The translations under genes were made by a program, and so were the position numbers. From NCBI GenBank assembly GCA_963693315.1, contig OY856186.1, forward strand, positions 285,902,492 through 285,966,491: a stretch of DNA of 64,000 nt, in the 5' to 3' direction. The notes beneath the pieces are model-generated. The model was not told where the DNA came from, did no database searches, and saw only the letters and a list, made by a program, of their open reading frames with translations. The stretch is from Diogma glabrata. Its lineage: Eukaryota > Arthropoda > Insecta > Diptera > Cylindrotomidae. Below are positions 44,335 through 56,779 of the stretch, in pieces. Each line of letters opens with the position of its first letter. Position 1 is the first letter of the stretch.

Positions 44335-45290
44335 CTTTTTATTTATTCCATTGATTGTCATTTACGTAGTGTACTAAAATATATATAGTAAAAATTTTTG
44401 TTTGGATTAAAGGTTTTTGCAAATTGTTGTTGGGGATTGTTGCAAGATTCTTTGTTGACTCAAAAATCTCTAACTGTAGAGGTTTATATTTAAATCCAAC
44501 GGATACAAATGTTTCCAATGATTCTATATTTATGAAGTTTTTAAAAATATATCCAAACTTCCGTTTTAACGGTTTTAAAAAACCAATTTTTGAAGTTGTG
44601 CTTCTTTACGCTCGTTGTAAACATTTTGATGGGGTGTTGGTCGAGAAACCGCGTCACGCTTTTTGAAGTTATATATTAACCTTTATGCTGTATGGTAATA
44701 AAGACGAAATTTGTAAATCAACCTTATGCTGTATGGTAATAAAGACGAAATTACTAAATCAATCATATTCTATAATAATAAAACATTATTCGCTTTCTTT
44801 GATCAATTTTTTTTTCACTTTTCGGAATTATCATTAAAATGAATAGTTAATGTATAATGTGACAAACAAATATGTACATTTATTTCAAAATTATGTTAAA
44901 TTATTTTTTAACAAATACATATTTCTAATTTACAACAAATATGTTCTTATGGTTTGCAATTATATAAAATATGTACATATTTTTATGCATTAGCACCAAT
45001 ACGATACATATAAGCATTGCTTATATATGATTAAACAAACCTGCTTGCATTAGCAGAACTGCCCTCACATGTTCCAAAAATTGGAAATTGACGTTTCTTT
45101 TCCTCTTCTTAGAAACATTAATGAACCAAGAATTTGCATTAGACCCTTAGTACCGAAGAAAAAGATTATGAACAATATCAAAGCTACAGGTTTAAAGTGT
45201 TTTACTTATTGAGTGAAATATGCTTCTCCATTACTTTCAAAACTATTATTGTTATTGCAAGGGATCTATAAAATATATGCAAATATATCG
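44335..45290. other. AT-rich sequence with a short tandem repeat
   Basis: At 44684-44745 'ccttatgctgtatggtaata' plus 'aagacgaaatt' occurs twice at a 47-bp spacing. The 80-codon frame at 44424-44666 has no recognisable motif. Nothing else is supported. Confidence 0.45.
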
Positions 45291-45378
45291 TTTTGTCATC
45301 GCCGCTTTGGCTAAGTTGTGTAAGACACACGGATTTGAACATGTGTCTCTGATGGATGTAGTTCGAATCCTGACACGA
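45291..45378 (+). other. tRNA-like sequence (degenerate; SINE head or pseudogene)
   Basis: It has an A-box-like TTGGCTAAGTTGTG at 45308 and a B-box GTTCGAATCC at 45361. Spacing suits a tRNA with a long variable arm (Leu/Ser type). The ends tttgtca and tgacacg can form most of an acceptor stem, but the T-stem does not pair well. A functional tRNA is unlikely. Confidence 0.35.
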
Positions 45379-45414
45379 AACACAAAATTTTTTCTAAAGG
45401 AATTTTAGAGAAAA

Positions 45415-45836
45415 TGGAAAGTTATTTCGAATTGCAAAATTCAAGTGATTTCCAATATGTACTTAAGCTTAATTGTTCACAAAAACCCCATCAAAATTAA
45501 AATTCCCCTAAAGTTGTCTATATTTCCTAACCAAAAATATAACAACATATTGACTAACGTCAGAAATTAAGTTTCGCATTGATTGACAACAATCAATAAT
45601 GACTTTACACTCGTGACATAGGATGTTGATTAGAATGTTGACTTAGATGTTGACGAAATATTCTCTCATCCTATGAATTCACACATCGTAATATCTAGAA
45701 ATTTAATACAAAAATCCCAAAGAAATGCAATTTCCAATATGTAATCATAGAGAAAAGGAAAAGTTATTTCGAATTGCAAAATTCAAGTGATTTCCAATAT
45801 GTACTTAAGCTTAATTGTTCACAAAAACCCCATCCA
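45415..45836 (+). repeat. Pair of about 80-bp direct repeats
   Basis: 'agttatttcgaattgcaaaa', 'ttcaagtgatttccaatatg' and 'ttgttcacaaaaaccccatc' occur at 45415-45492 and again at 45755-45836, about 340 bases apart. No gene lies between. Confidence 0.8.
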
Positions 45837-46015
45837 TATGCAAATATGTTAACAAATGTTGTGATTTGACTGTTTTAATAATAATATATAAGTCTGAATT
45901 TACAAATAAAATTAGTCTTATAAATATTTTTTCCAATTTTTGTTTTAAGTTGTGGGAAGGAATGTCGAAATAAGACGATGACCATAAAGCGATAAAACCC
46001 ATTAAACGAAAATAT

Positions 46016-46215
46016 NNNNNNNNNNNNNNNNNNNNNNNNNNNNNNNNNNNNNNNNNNNNNNNNNNNNNNNNNNNNNNNNNNNNNNNNNNNNNNNNNNNNN
46101 NNNNNNNNNNNNNNNNNNNNNNNNNNNNNNNNNNNNNNNNNNNNNNNNNNNNNNNNNNNNNNNNNNNNNNNNNNNNNNNNNNNNNNNNNNNNNNNNNNNN
46201 NNNNNNNNNNNNNNN
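46016..46215. other. Assembly gap, 200 N
   Basis: Exactly 200 N, a conventional scaffold gap of unknown true size. It directly abuts the left arm of the inverted duplication. Frames reported through it are meaningless. Confidence 1.
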
Positions 46216-46330
46216 CACCTTTGACACTTTAACAATTAGTTTACCTTGAGAGCCGTTTTTCATATAGATAAGGAAGGAGGAAGGTGACCAACCGTCCTGC
46301 TTTTGGCGGGACAGTCCCTGTTTTAACAAT

Positions 46331-46549
46331 TTGTCACGCGTCCCGCGGCGTTGTAAAAACTACCGGTTTTTGTATAGCAAGCACGGCAATCTGGGAAGCT
46401 TTTATCATTTTGAAACAAATCATGTTCCATACAAGAATGCACTAAAAATTATGGAATACGCGTTGTTCTTAACAGGGACTAATGCTGCACCTGGACGCGT
46501 TTTTTCTACGGTAAATAAAGTGTGGACATCAGAAAAATCACAATTTTGA
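46331..46549 (+). pseudogene. hAT transposase C-terminal (dimerisation) fragment, copy 1
   Basis: A 72-codon frame ends ALKIMEYALFLTGTN, AAPGRVFSTVNKVWTSEKSQ. This is the hATC signature (…CLPGTNA.ERVFS..N..WT..KSQL), with Gly where the conserved Glu of ERVFS is usual. The catalytic domain is absent. The frame stops directly after KSQF, where the family continues. It is a non-functional internal-deletion remnant next to the element's terminus. Confidence 0.75.
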
Positions 46550-47463
46550 TGGATGAAGGGGTTATGGGAGGGATCCACTTTTGGTGATTTGTAATTTTTT
46601 TTTATTTTTGATGGGGGTGACAACCCAGCCTAGTCCAGATGATAACGCAGTCTAATTCAAAACTAATTAATCGTTCTGCAAAAGGAATTACTTTTATAAA
46701 ATTTTTCTTAATTTTTTAAATATTCTAGGTAATCCATTCTTTATAAGGAAAACTCGAGAAATTCTGCTGAAATGTTCGACATTAGGATATATTATGTTTC
46801 ATGTATTTTTTTTATTTTACTTTTTTTGTTTGACCCTTTTTCTAAGAAACAATGCGACTTTGATTTTAGATTATTTAAAAATATTGTTTTGGAGAAATTG
46901 GATTAAATATAATTTTATTTTGAATTTCATTGAAATTAAATAGAATCGTAGCAATATAATACTGATGGAATTCGTGATCTACGTGACCGTGCTTAACCCG
47001 GTAATTATTTATCGACTTCATACTTGAAAAATAAAAAATAAATGGTAAAGGTTAACTAAAAAATGACTGTGTTCTTGGAAAAAATTTAAAGTGCTTAGTT
47101 TGGAAAGAAGATGGTACGAAATTGTTCTGGAAATTCTGACTTAATGTGACTTACAAATCAAATTGCAAGACAATGGCTCACTCGATATCAACAGTTTTTT
47201 ATGTGTTGGAAAGGAAATAGACGTGGCCTATCGAAACCAATTAAGTTAAACAGTAAAGTTTTGCTTACACTGTTAAAAATATTAAGAAATAAATTTTTTA
47301 AAGATGGCGCTAATGTCCAGATCAACCATTTTTTGAATTCAAAAATCGACTTCTGTGTGTCCAGAACAAGTCGAGACCTATAGATAAATTTTACTTCGGT
47401 TTTGAAAAACCCAAAGTATTGAGTTCATGAGCAAAAAGTGAAATACTTACCCCCACTTTTTTT
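46550..47463. other. Unique part of the left arm, no gene seen
   Basis: The 60-codon frame at 47201-47383 is repeated in the right arm (53683-53865) but has no recognisable motif. Confidence 0.5.
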
Positions 47464-50001
47464 GTGTTTCTCGACGTTTTAGGACCTACTGATTCTAAAA
47501 AAGCAAAAAAAATGTTTGTCTATCTGCCTGCCGGCCGTCCGGCCGTCACAACCGACGAAATCTAGAAAACGACTGAAGGGCTTTCAAAAATGTTTGTTTC
47601 TAAAAATAGGTACACTCAATGGTAAGAGTCGAAAGTGTGTCTCGATGGAAAGTCCCGGAAGTGTGTCAAAAAAATCGTCAAGTGTGTCAAAACAAGGAAA
47701 TTTGCATATTTTTTGCTTAAAAACGGCAATTTTAAGTTATTACGAGTATCCTACCTACATTGAATTCGGAGAAATCTTGATGGTCGGGATTGGTATGGCC
47801 AAAAACTAGATTTTTGCATTATAAGTTTGTCAAAAAAATATTGTCAAGTGTGTCAAATTAAACAAAAGAATGATTTTCATTTTTTTAACCAATTTTTGGA
47901 AAAAAATAAAATTAATTATTTGTATGACATGAAATTTAATCGAACATGAAATTGGACACGGAAATTTTTGATTTTGTTATAATTTTTGGTATATTTTTGG
48001 AATTTTGAAAAAAGTTTGTATTTTTGATTTTGTTATAATTTTTGCGATATTTTTAGAATTTTGGAAAAAGTTTTTTGATTTCGAAAAAATTTCAATTTTT
48101 GATTTTGTATTTTTGGAGTATTTTTAGAATTTTAAAAAAAGTTTGTATTTTTGATTTTGTTATAATTTTTGCAATATTTTAAAAATATTGGAAAAAGTTT
48201 CAATTTTTGATTTTGTTATAATTTTTGCAATATTTTTAGAATTCTGAAAAAAGTTTCAATCTTTGATTTTGTTATAAATTTTGAAATATTTTTGGAATTT
48301 TGAAAAACAGTTTTTCAAAACATTTTCTTTCACTTTTTGATTTTGTAAGAATTTTCGGAATATTTTTAGAGTTTTGAAAAAGTTTAAATTTTTGATTTTA
48401 TTGTAGTTTTTGGAATATTTTTGGAATTCGGAAAAAAGCTTGTATTTTTGATTTTGTTATAACCTTTGGAATATTTTTAGAATTTTGAATTGTTTGTTCT
48501 TTTGATTTTGTTATAGTTTTTGCATTAGTTTTAGAATTTTAAATAAAGTTACTTCGGTCTGAATTTGAATTTTTGGAATATTTTTAGAATTTTGAAAAAG
48601 TTTAAATTTTTGATTTTATTATAATTTTTGGAATTTCGAAAAAAGTTTGTTTTTTTGATGTAATTTTTGCAATATTTTTAGAAATTTGGAAAAAGTTTGA
48701 ATTTTTGGAATATTGTTTAGTTTTATTGATTAGTGTTTCTCGACGTTTTAGGACCTACTGATTCTAAAAAAGCAAAAAAAATGTATGTCTATCTGCCTGC
48801 CGGCCGTCCGGCCGTCACAACCGACGAAATCTAGAAAACGACTGAAGGGCTTTCAAAAATGTTTGTTTCTAAAAATAGGTACACTCAATGGTAAGAGTCG
48901 AAAGTGTGTCTCGATGGAAAGTCCCGGAAGTGTGTCAAAAAAATCGTCAAGTGTGTCAAAACAAGGAAATTTGCATATTTTTTGCTTAAAAACGGCAATT
49001 TTAAGTTATTACGAGTATCCTACCTACATTGAATTCGGAGAAATCTTGATGGTCGGGATTGGTATGGCCAAAAACTAGATTTTTGCATTATAAGTTTGTC
49101 AAAAAAATATTGTCAAGTGTGTCAAATTAAACAAAAGAATGATTTTCATTTTTTTAACCAATTTTTGGAAAAAAATAAAATTAATTATTTGTATGACATG
49201 AAATTTAATCGAACATGAAATTGGACACGGAAATTTTTGATTTTGTTATAATTTTTGGTATATTTTTGGAATTTTGAAAAAAGTTTGTATTTTTGATTTT
49301 GTTATAATTTTTGCGATATTTTTAGAATTTTGGAAAAAGTTTTTTGATTTCGAAAAAATTTCAATTTTTGATTTTGTATTTTTGGAGTATTTTTAGAATT
49401 TTAAAAAAAGTTTGTATTTTTGATTTTGTTATAATTTTTGCAATATTTTAAAAATATTGGAAAAAGTTTCAATTTTTGATTTTGTTATAATTTTTGCAAT
49501 ATTTTTAGAATTCTGAAAAAAGTTTCAATCTTTGATTTTGTTATAAATTTTGAAATATTTTTGGAATTTTGAAAAACAGTTTTTCAAAACATTTTCTTTC
49601 ACTTTTTGATTTTGTAAGAATTTTCGGAATATTTTTAGAGTTTTGAAAAAGTTTAAATTTTTGATTTTATTGTAGTTTTTGGAATATTTTTGGAATTCGG
49701 AAAAAAGCTTGTATTTTTGATTTTGTTATAACCTTTGGAATATTTTTAGAATTTTGAAAATAGTTTGTTCTTTTGATTTTGTTATAGTTTTTGCATTAGT
49801 TTTAGAATTTTAAAAAAAGTTACTTCGGTCTGAATTTGAATTTTTGGAATATATTTAGAATTTTGAAAAAGTTTAAATTTTTGATTTTATTATAATTTTT
49901 GGAATTTCGAAAAAAGTTTGTTTTTTTGATTTTGATGTAATTTTTGCAATATTTTTAGAAATTTGGAAAAAGTTTGAATTTTTGGAATATTTTTAAAATT
50001 T
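47464..50001 (+). repeat. Two tandem 1269-bp units, left arm
   Basis: The units start with gtgtttctcgacgttttagg at 47464 and 48733. Each holds a GC-rich box (ctgcctgccggccgtccggc), three agtgtgtcaaa words and then about 700 bp of decayed 'ttttgattttgttataattt' / 'aatatttttagaattttgaa' sub-repeats. A 97-codon frame in each (47516-47809, 48785-49078) is conserved only because the units are near-identical, and I do not call it a gene. Confidence 0.85.
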
Positions 50002-51259
50002 TGAAAAAAATTTAAATTTTTGATTTTATTATAATTTTTGAAATATTTTGATAATTTTGAAAAAAGTTTTTATTTTTGATTTTTTTATAATTTTTGCAAT
50101 AATTTAAAAATTTTTGAATAAATTTAAATTTTGTAATAATTTCTGGAATATTTTTAAAATTTTGAAAAAAAATTTCAATTTTTGATATTATAATTTTTGG
50201 AATATTTTTGGATTTCTGAAGAAATCTGAATTTTTGATTTTATAATATTTCTTGAAACGCTGGAGAGGAGAGGTTTTTGGGTAGTTTTTTGGAGAGGTTT
50301 TTGAGTAGTTTGCTGAGTGTATCATCTTTTCACTAAATTATGTTAATATATGATCTGTTATAATTTTCGGGCAACGAATTGATGTTTCGTGTTAGTTTTG
50401 TAATAAATTTCTAAACAGAGATAAAATACTTGTACTTTTACAAAGAGTATTATGTTTGATATACATCACTGCCGATGACTAAAAACAATGTCCTTATAAA
50501 AAATTTATGCTGAAAACTATATCAAAATTCTTAACCAAAACAGAAGTCTTTAAATATCACAGAGCTGTGAGATTTAAAGACTTCTGTTTTGGCTAAGAAT
50601 TTTGATATAGTTTTCAGCATAAATTTTTTATAAGGACATTGTTTTTAGTCATCGGCAGTGATGTATATCAAACATAATACTCTTTGTAAAAGTACAAGTA
50701 TTTTATCTCTGTTTAGAAATTTATTACAAAACTAACACGAAACATCAATTCGTTGCCCGAAAATTATAACAGATCATATATTAACATAATTTAGTGAAAA
50801 GATGATACACTCAGCAAACTACTCAAAAACCTCTCCAAAAAACTACCCAAAAACCTCTCCTCTCCAGCGATTCAAGAAATATTATAAAATCAAAAATTCA
50901 GATTTCTTCAGAAATCCAAAAATATTCCAAAAATTATAATATCAAAAATTGAAATTTTTTTTCAAAATTTTAAAAATATTCCAGAAATTATTACAAAATT
51001 TAAATTTATTCAAAAATTTTTAAATTATTGCAAAAATTATAAAAAAATCAAAAATAAAAACTTTTTTCAAAATTATCAAAATATTTCAAAAATTATAATA
51101 AAATCAAAAATTTAAATTTTTTTCAAAATTTTAAAAATATTCCAAAAATTCAAACTTTTTCCAAATTTCTAAAAATATTGCAAAAATTACATCAAAATCA
51201 AAAAAACAAACTTTTTTCGAAATTCCAAAAATTATAATAAAATCAAAAATTTAAACTTT

Positions 51260-53605
51260 TTCAAAATTCTAAAAATATTCCAAAAATTCAAATTCAGACC
51301 GAAGTAACTTTTTTTAAAATTCTAAAACTAATGCAAAAACTATAACAAAATCAAAAGAACAAACTATTTTCAAAATTCTAAAAATATTCCAAAGGTTATA
51401 ACAAAATCAAAAATACAAGCTTTTTTCCGAATTCCAAAAATATTCCAAAAACTACAATAAAATCAAAAATTTAAACTTTTTCAAAACTCTAAAAATATTC
51501 CGAAAATTCTTACAAAATCAAAAAGTGAAAGAAAATGTTTTGAAAAACTGTTTTTCAAAATTCCAAAAATATTTCAAAATTTATAACAAAATCAAAGATT
51601 GAAACTTTTTTCAGAATTCTAAAAATATTGCAAAAATTATAACAAAATCAAAAATTGAAACTTTTTCCAATATTTTTAAAATATTGCAAAAATTATAACA
51701 AAATCAAAAATACAAACTTTTTTTAAAATTCTAAAAATACTCCAAAAATACAAAATCAAAAATTGAAATTTTTTCGAAATCAAAAAACTTTTTCCAAAAT
51801 TCTAAAAATATCGCAAAAATTATAACAAAATCAAAAATACAAACTTTTTTCAAAATTCCAAAAATATACCAAAAATTATAACAAAATCAAAAATTTCCGT
51901 GTCCAATTTCATGTTCGATTAAATTTCATGTCATACAAATAATTAATTTTATTTTTTTCCAAAAATTGGTTAAAAAAATGAAAATCATTCTTTTGTTTAA
52001 TTTGACACACTTGACAACCATCAAGATTTCTCCGAATTCAATGTAGGTAGGATACTCGTAATAACTTAAAATTGCCGTTTTTAAGCAAAAAATATGCAAA
52101 TTTCCTTGTCTTGACACACTTGACGATTTTTTTGACACACTTCCGGGACTTTCCATCGAGACACACTTTCGACTCTTACCATTGAGTGTACCTATTTTTA
52201 GAAACAAACATTTTTGAAAGCCCTTCAGTCGTTTTCTAGATTTCGTCGGTTGTGACGGCCGGACGGCCGGCAGGCAGATAGACATACATTTTTTTTGCTT
52301 TTTTAGAATCAGTAGGTCCTAAAACGTCGAGAAACACTAATCAATAATATTCCAAAAATTCAAACCTTTTCCAAATTTCTAAAAATATTGCAAAAATTAC
52401 ATCAAAATCAAAAAAACAAACTTTTTTCGAAATTCCAAAAATTATAATAAAATCAAAAATTTAAACTTTTTCAAAATTCTAAAAATATTCCAAAAATTCA
52501 AATTCAGACCGAAGTAACTTTATTTAAAATTCTAAAACTAATGCAAAAACTATAACAAAATCAAAAGAACAAACAATTCAAAATTCTAAAAATATTCCAA
52601 AGGTTATAACAAAATCAAAAATACAAGCTTTTTTCCGAATTCCAAAAATATTCCAAAAACTACAATAAAATCAAAAATTAAAACTTTTTCAAAACTCTAA
52701 AAATATTCCGAAAATTCTTACAAAATCAAAAAGTGAAAGAAAATGTTTTGAAAAACTGTTTTTCAAAATTCCAAAAATATTTCAAAATTTATAACAAAAT
52801 CAAAGATTGAAACTTTTTTCAGAATTCTAAAAATATTGCAAAAATTATAACAAAATCAAAAATTGAAACTTTTTCCAATATTTTTAAAATATTGCAAAAA
52901 TTATAACAAAATCAAAAATACAAACTTTTTTTAAAATTCTAAAAATACTCCAAAAATACAAAATCAAAAATTGAAATTTTTTCGAAATCAAAAAACTTTT
53001 TCCAAAATTCTAAAAATATCGCAAAAATTATAACAAAATCAAAAATACAAACTTTTTTCAAAATTCCAAAAATATACCAAAAATTATAACAAAATCAAAA
53101 ATTTCCGTGTCCAATTTCATGTTCGATTAAATTTCATGTCATACAAATAATTAATTTTATTTTTTTCCAAAAATTGGTTAAAAAAATGAAAATCATTCTT
53201 TTGTTTAATTTGACACACTTGACAATATTTTTTTGACAAACTTATAATGCAAAAATCTAGTTTTTGGTCATACCAATCCCGACCATCAAGATTTCTCCGA
53301 ATTCAATGTAGGTAGGATACTCGTAATAACTTAAAATTGCCGTTTTTAAGCAAAAAATATGCAAATTTCCTTGTTTTGACACACTTGACGATTTTTTTGA
53401 CACACTTCCGGGACTTTCCATCGAGACACACTTTCGACTCTTACCATTGAGTGTACCTATTTTTAGAAACAAACATTTTTGAAAGCCCTTCAGTCGTTTT
53501 CTAGATTTCGTCGGTTGTGACGGCCGGACGGCCGGCAGGCAGATAGACATACATTTTTTTTGCTTTTTTAGAATCAGTAGGTCCTAAAACGTCGAGAAAC
53601 ACAAA
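51260..53605 (-). repeat. Two tandem 1269-bp units, right arm
   Basis: These mirror the left-arm units one by one. Shared private variants (for example the short caattcaaaa form in the outer unit and ctattttcaaaa in the inner unit) pair outer with outer and inner with inner. The tandem duplication therefore predates the inversion. The inner unit has the 57-bp deletion at about 52017. Confidence 0.85.
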
Positions 53606-54516
53606 AAAAGTGGGGGTAAGTATTTCACTTTTTGCTCATGAACTCAATACTTTGGGTTTTTCAAAACCGAAGTAAAATTTATCTATAGGTCTCGACTTGT
53701 TCTGGACACACAGAAGTCGATTTTTGAATTCAAAAAATGGTTGATCTGGACATTAGCGCCATCTTTAAAAAATTTATTTCTTAATATTTTTAACAGTGTA
53801 AGCAAAACTTTACTGTTTAACTTAATTGGTTTCGATAGGCCACGTCTATTTCCTTTCCAACACATAAAAAACTGTTGATATCGAGTGAGCCATTGTCTTG
53901 CAATTTGATTTGTAAGTCACATTAAGTCAGAATTTCCAGAACAATTTCGTACCATCTTCTTTCCATACTAAGCACTTTAAATTTTTTCCAAGAACACAGT
54001 CATTTTTTAGTTAACCTTTACCATTTATTTTTTATTTTTCAAGTATGAAGTCGATAAATAATTACCGGGTTAAGCACGGTCACGTAGATCACGAATTCCA
54101 TCAGTATTATATTGCTACGATTCTATTTAATTGCAATGAAATTCAAAATAAAATTATATTTAATCCAATTTCTCCAAAACAATATTTTTAAATAATCTAA
54201 AATCAAAGTCGCATTGTTTCTTAGAAAAAGGGTCAAACAAAAAAAGTAAAATAAAAAAAATACATGAAACATAATATATCCTAATGTCGAACATTTCAGC
54301 AGAATTTCTCGAGTTTTCCTTATAAAGAATGGATTACCTAGAATATTTAAAAAATTAAGAAAAATTTTATAAAAGTAATTCCTTTTGCAGAACGATTAAT
54401 TAGTTTTGAATTAGACTGCGTTATCATCTGGACTAGGCTGGGTTGTCACCCCCATCAAAAATAAAAAAAAATTACAAATCACCAAAAGTGGATCCCTCCC
54501 ATAACCCCTTCATCCA

Positions 54517-54735
54517 TCAAAATTGTGATTTTTCTGATGTCCACACTTTATTTACCGTAGAAAAAACGCGTCCAGGTGCAGCATTAGTCCCTGTTAAGAA
54601 CAACGCGTATTCCATAATTTTTAGTGCATTCTTGTATGGAACATGATTTGTTTCAAAATGATAAAAGCTTCCCAGATTGCCGTGCTTGCTATACAAAAAC
54701 CGGTAGTTTTTACAACGCCGCGGGACGCGTGACAA
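54517..54735 (-). pseudogene. hAT transposase C-terminal fragment, copy 2
   Basis: Mirror copy of 46331-46549 in the right arm; the encoded 72 residues are identical by eye. Confidence 0.75.
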
Positions 54736-54850
54736 ATTGTTAAAACAGGGACTGTCCCGCCAAAAGCAGGACGGTTGGTCACCTTCCTCCTTCCTTATCT
54801 ATATGAAAAACGGCTCTCAAGGTAAACTAATTGTTAAAGTGTCAAAGGTG

Positions 54851-56779
54851 ATTTATCTTTAAAAGAATATCGATGTTTTCTTGTGTATACTTTTCGATAC
54901 AGTATATAAATTAATTTCTTTTAAAGTTTACTTTTAATTCAAGTTATGTTAGGATAAATAAGTTATAATGAACGACTATGTTTGAAAACAGATGATCCCG
55001 ACTTTAAAAAAAAGAAGGAAGTTTTGAGGACTGCCGACAGAAGTAAAAACTTAAAACTGTGAAATAGCTGTGTTTTTATCGTCTAAATACAACAAAATCT
55101 TTACTTACTTTACCACACTCCCACACTGTTATTTACTGACAAAAACATGAAATTCAATAAAAAAGAAAAACCAAAATATGAATCAAGAGAACGAGAGTAT
55201 AAAAATATTTATAATATATTATCATTAATTTCAACAATACTTAGGTTATTCGTACTATCAATTTCGTTTTCTTTATTAAAAAGTATAAAGAAAAACGCAC
55301 AAATCAAATATAACAAAACAATTTTTTTTTATTTTACTTAAAAATACAACAAAATCTTTACAATCACTATGTCACACCACGCTTGAACCGAAAAAAATCA
55401 AATATATAAATTTTTCCCCATACAACAAAATCGCACAACGCGCCTAAAGAAGTTTTCACTTCAAAAATGGTATAAAAATCACCAAAAGAAAATAGAAAAA
55501 GAAAAGAAAAGAGAATAGAAAATAGAAAAATGAAAACAACAATTCACTCAATTTTATAACCAAGTTTCTCTTGGAGACTTAATTCAATCGATTCGTTTTA
55601 TATGGGTGATCAGCCCATAGTTTTTTCAGCCCATGGTTTACTTTGATGGTTGTTAATGTTTAGGCTTAAAAACACTTTGACCTAGATGGGGATTCGAATC
55701 CGGTTCCTCCGAGTTCGAAGTCGCGTACTACTACTAAGCCACTCAACACACACACAATACATACTCAAATTTGTAATAGTTTTTATATTCCTTATTTTAT
55801 TTCACGGGAATGAAATTATGGAAAATAATGATGGGAAAACCAATATTTTATTATTTTTAGCACTGCCTGCCAAAAAATTATTAATTTTCTTGTTAATATC
55901 GAAATGATAATAATTTGAACGAAACAGAGAAAGACAGTATCAATAACTTTAAAAAACTGCATAATCGATCACTTAAAAATTCGTAAAAAGAAATTTTTAT
56001 GATTAAGAATTTTATGAATAAAAAAAACAATAATTTTAATGGTATTTAATAAAAATTAAAAGAAAACAATCAAAAAATGTGCTATTTCAGGAATTGAACT
56101 TTCGACCTATAAGAATTGCAATTTGAAACCTTACGACCGAATATAGGTATTTTATACTTAAAAAAATTAGCGTGACGATAATTTGAATATATAAATGGAT
56201 GCAGTTATGCAATAACGTGTCAACCCACAAATATAAAAAATTTGGAGATATTAATATGATATAATCCTTTAATCCTTAAAAAATATTTTTAAGCGATCTT
56301 AAATGATATTGATTTTTTTTGCTCTTAAAATTTAAGATATTATCAACAAACTTATTATCCGTCAAAAACTTTTTGCCATAAAAACCCAAATTCCTCAACT
56401 TTCAACAGCACACTACAGATGACCACACGTAAATTATATATCAGACATAACAAATATATATACATACCACACATAAAAAATATATAAAATTATATTTTTA
56501 AACAATTTTCAAAGAAATGTCAAAGTAAATAGTTGCATTTTCAAACGCTATTTACTCGAAACGACATTTGTTGAATTAACACGTTATTGCATAACTTCAC
56601 TCAAATTTATTCCCATACAAAATCGCACAACGCGCCTAAAGAAGTTTTCACTTCAAAAACAAAAAAAATGTTAAATACCAAAATGTTAAAATTTTCCAAG
56701 AAATATGGTTGCAAAAGAAATCTTTCTTGAAGTTTGGTTACTCCCCGTTAAAAATGAAACTGAAGCATTTTGTAAAGCT
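54851..56779. other. AT-rich stretch with tRNA-like remnants and direct repeats
   Basis: On the minus strand 55676-55740 has an A-box-like GTGGCTTAGTAGTAG and a GGATTCGAATCCCC B-box, and about 56095-56150 has a weaker GTTCAATTCC example. Both look like decayed tRNA-derived sequences. 'aatcgcacaacgcgcctaaa' plus 'gaagttttcacttcaaaa' occurs at about 55430-55468 and 56620-56659. 'aatacaacaaaatctttac' occurs at 55086 and 55344. No protein gene is supported; frames at 55147-55341 and 55686-55907 are not convincing. Confidence 0.45.

Larger units (their letters stand above)
46216..54850. repeat. 8.6-kb inverted duplication (giant palindrome)
   Basis: The left arm 46216-50563 and the right arm 50564-54850 are reverse complements with no spacer. 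The centre is the hairpin TCACAG-AG-CTGTGA (50557-50570). Each arm holds, from outside in: a hAT-like end (ggtgaccaaccgtcctgc), a hAT C-terminal fragment, about 900 bp unique sequence, two tandem 1269-bp units and about 570 bp of AT-rich repeats. The arms are not identical: a 57-bp deletion lies in the right arm at about 52017 and there are scattered substitutions. That argues against a simple chimeric-read artefact. Confidence 0.93.

Noticed and set aside
45811..46329. Minus-strand frame through the N run
   Set aside because: The residues are unknown; the frame is created by the gap.
47516..47809. 97-residue protein present in four copies
   Set aside because: Repetition is explained by tandem and inverted duplication of DNA; composition and motifs do not look like a gene, and one copy ends differently after a 57-bp deletion.
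46216..54850. Inverted duplication as a chimeric-read or assembly artefact
   Set aside because: The arms carry different mutations and a 57-bp deletion, and a third copy shares the central hairpin. The adjacent gap still leaves some doubt.
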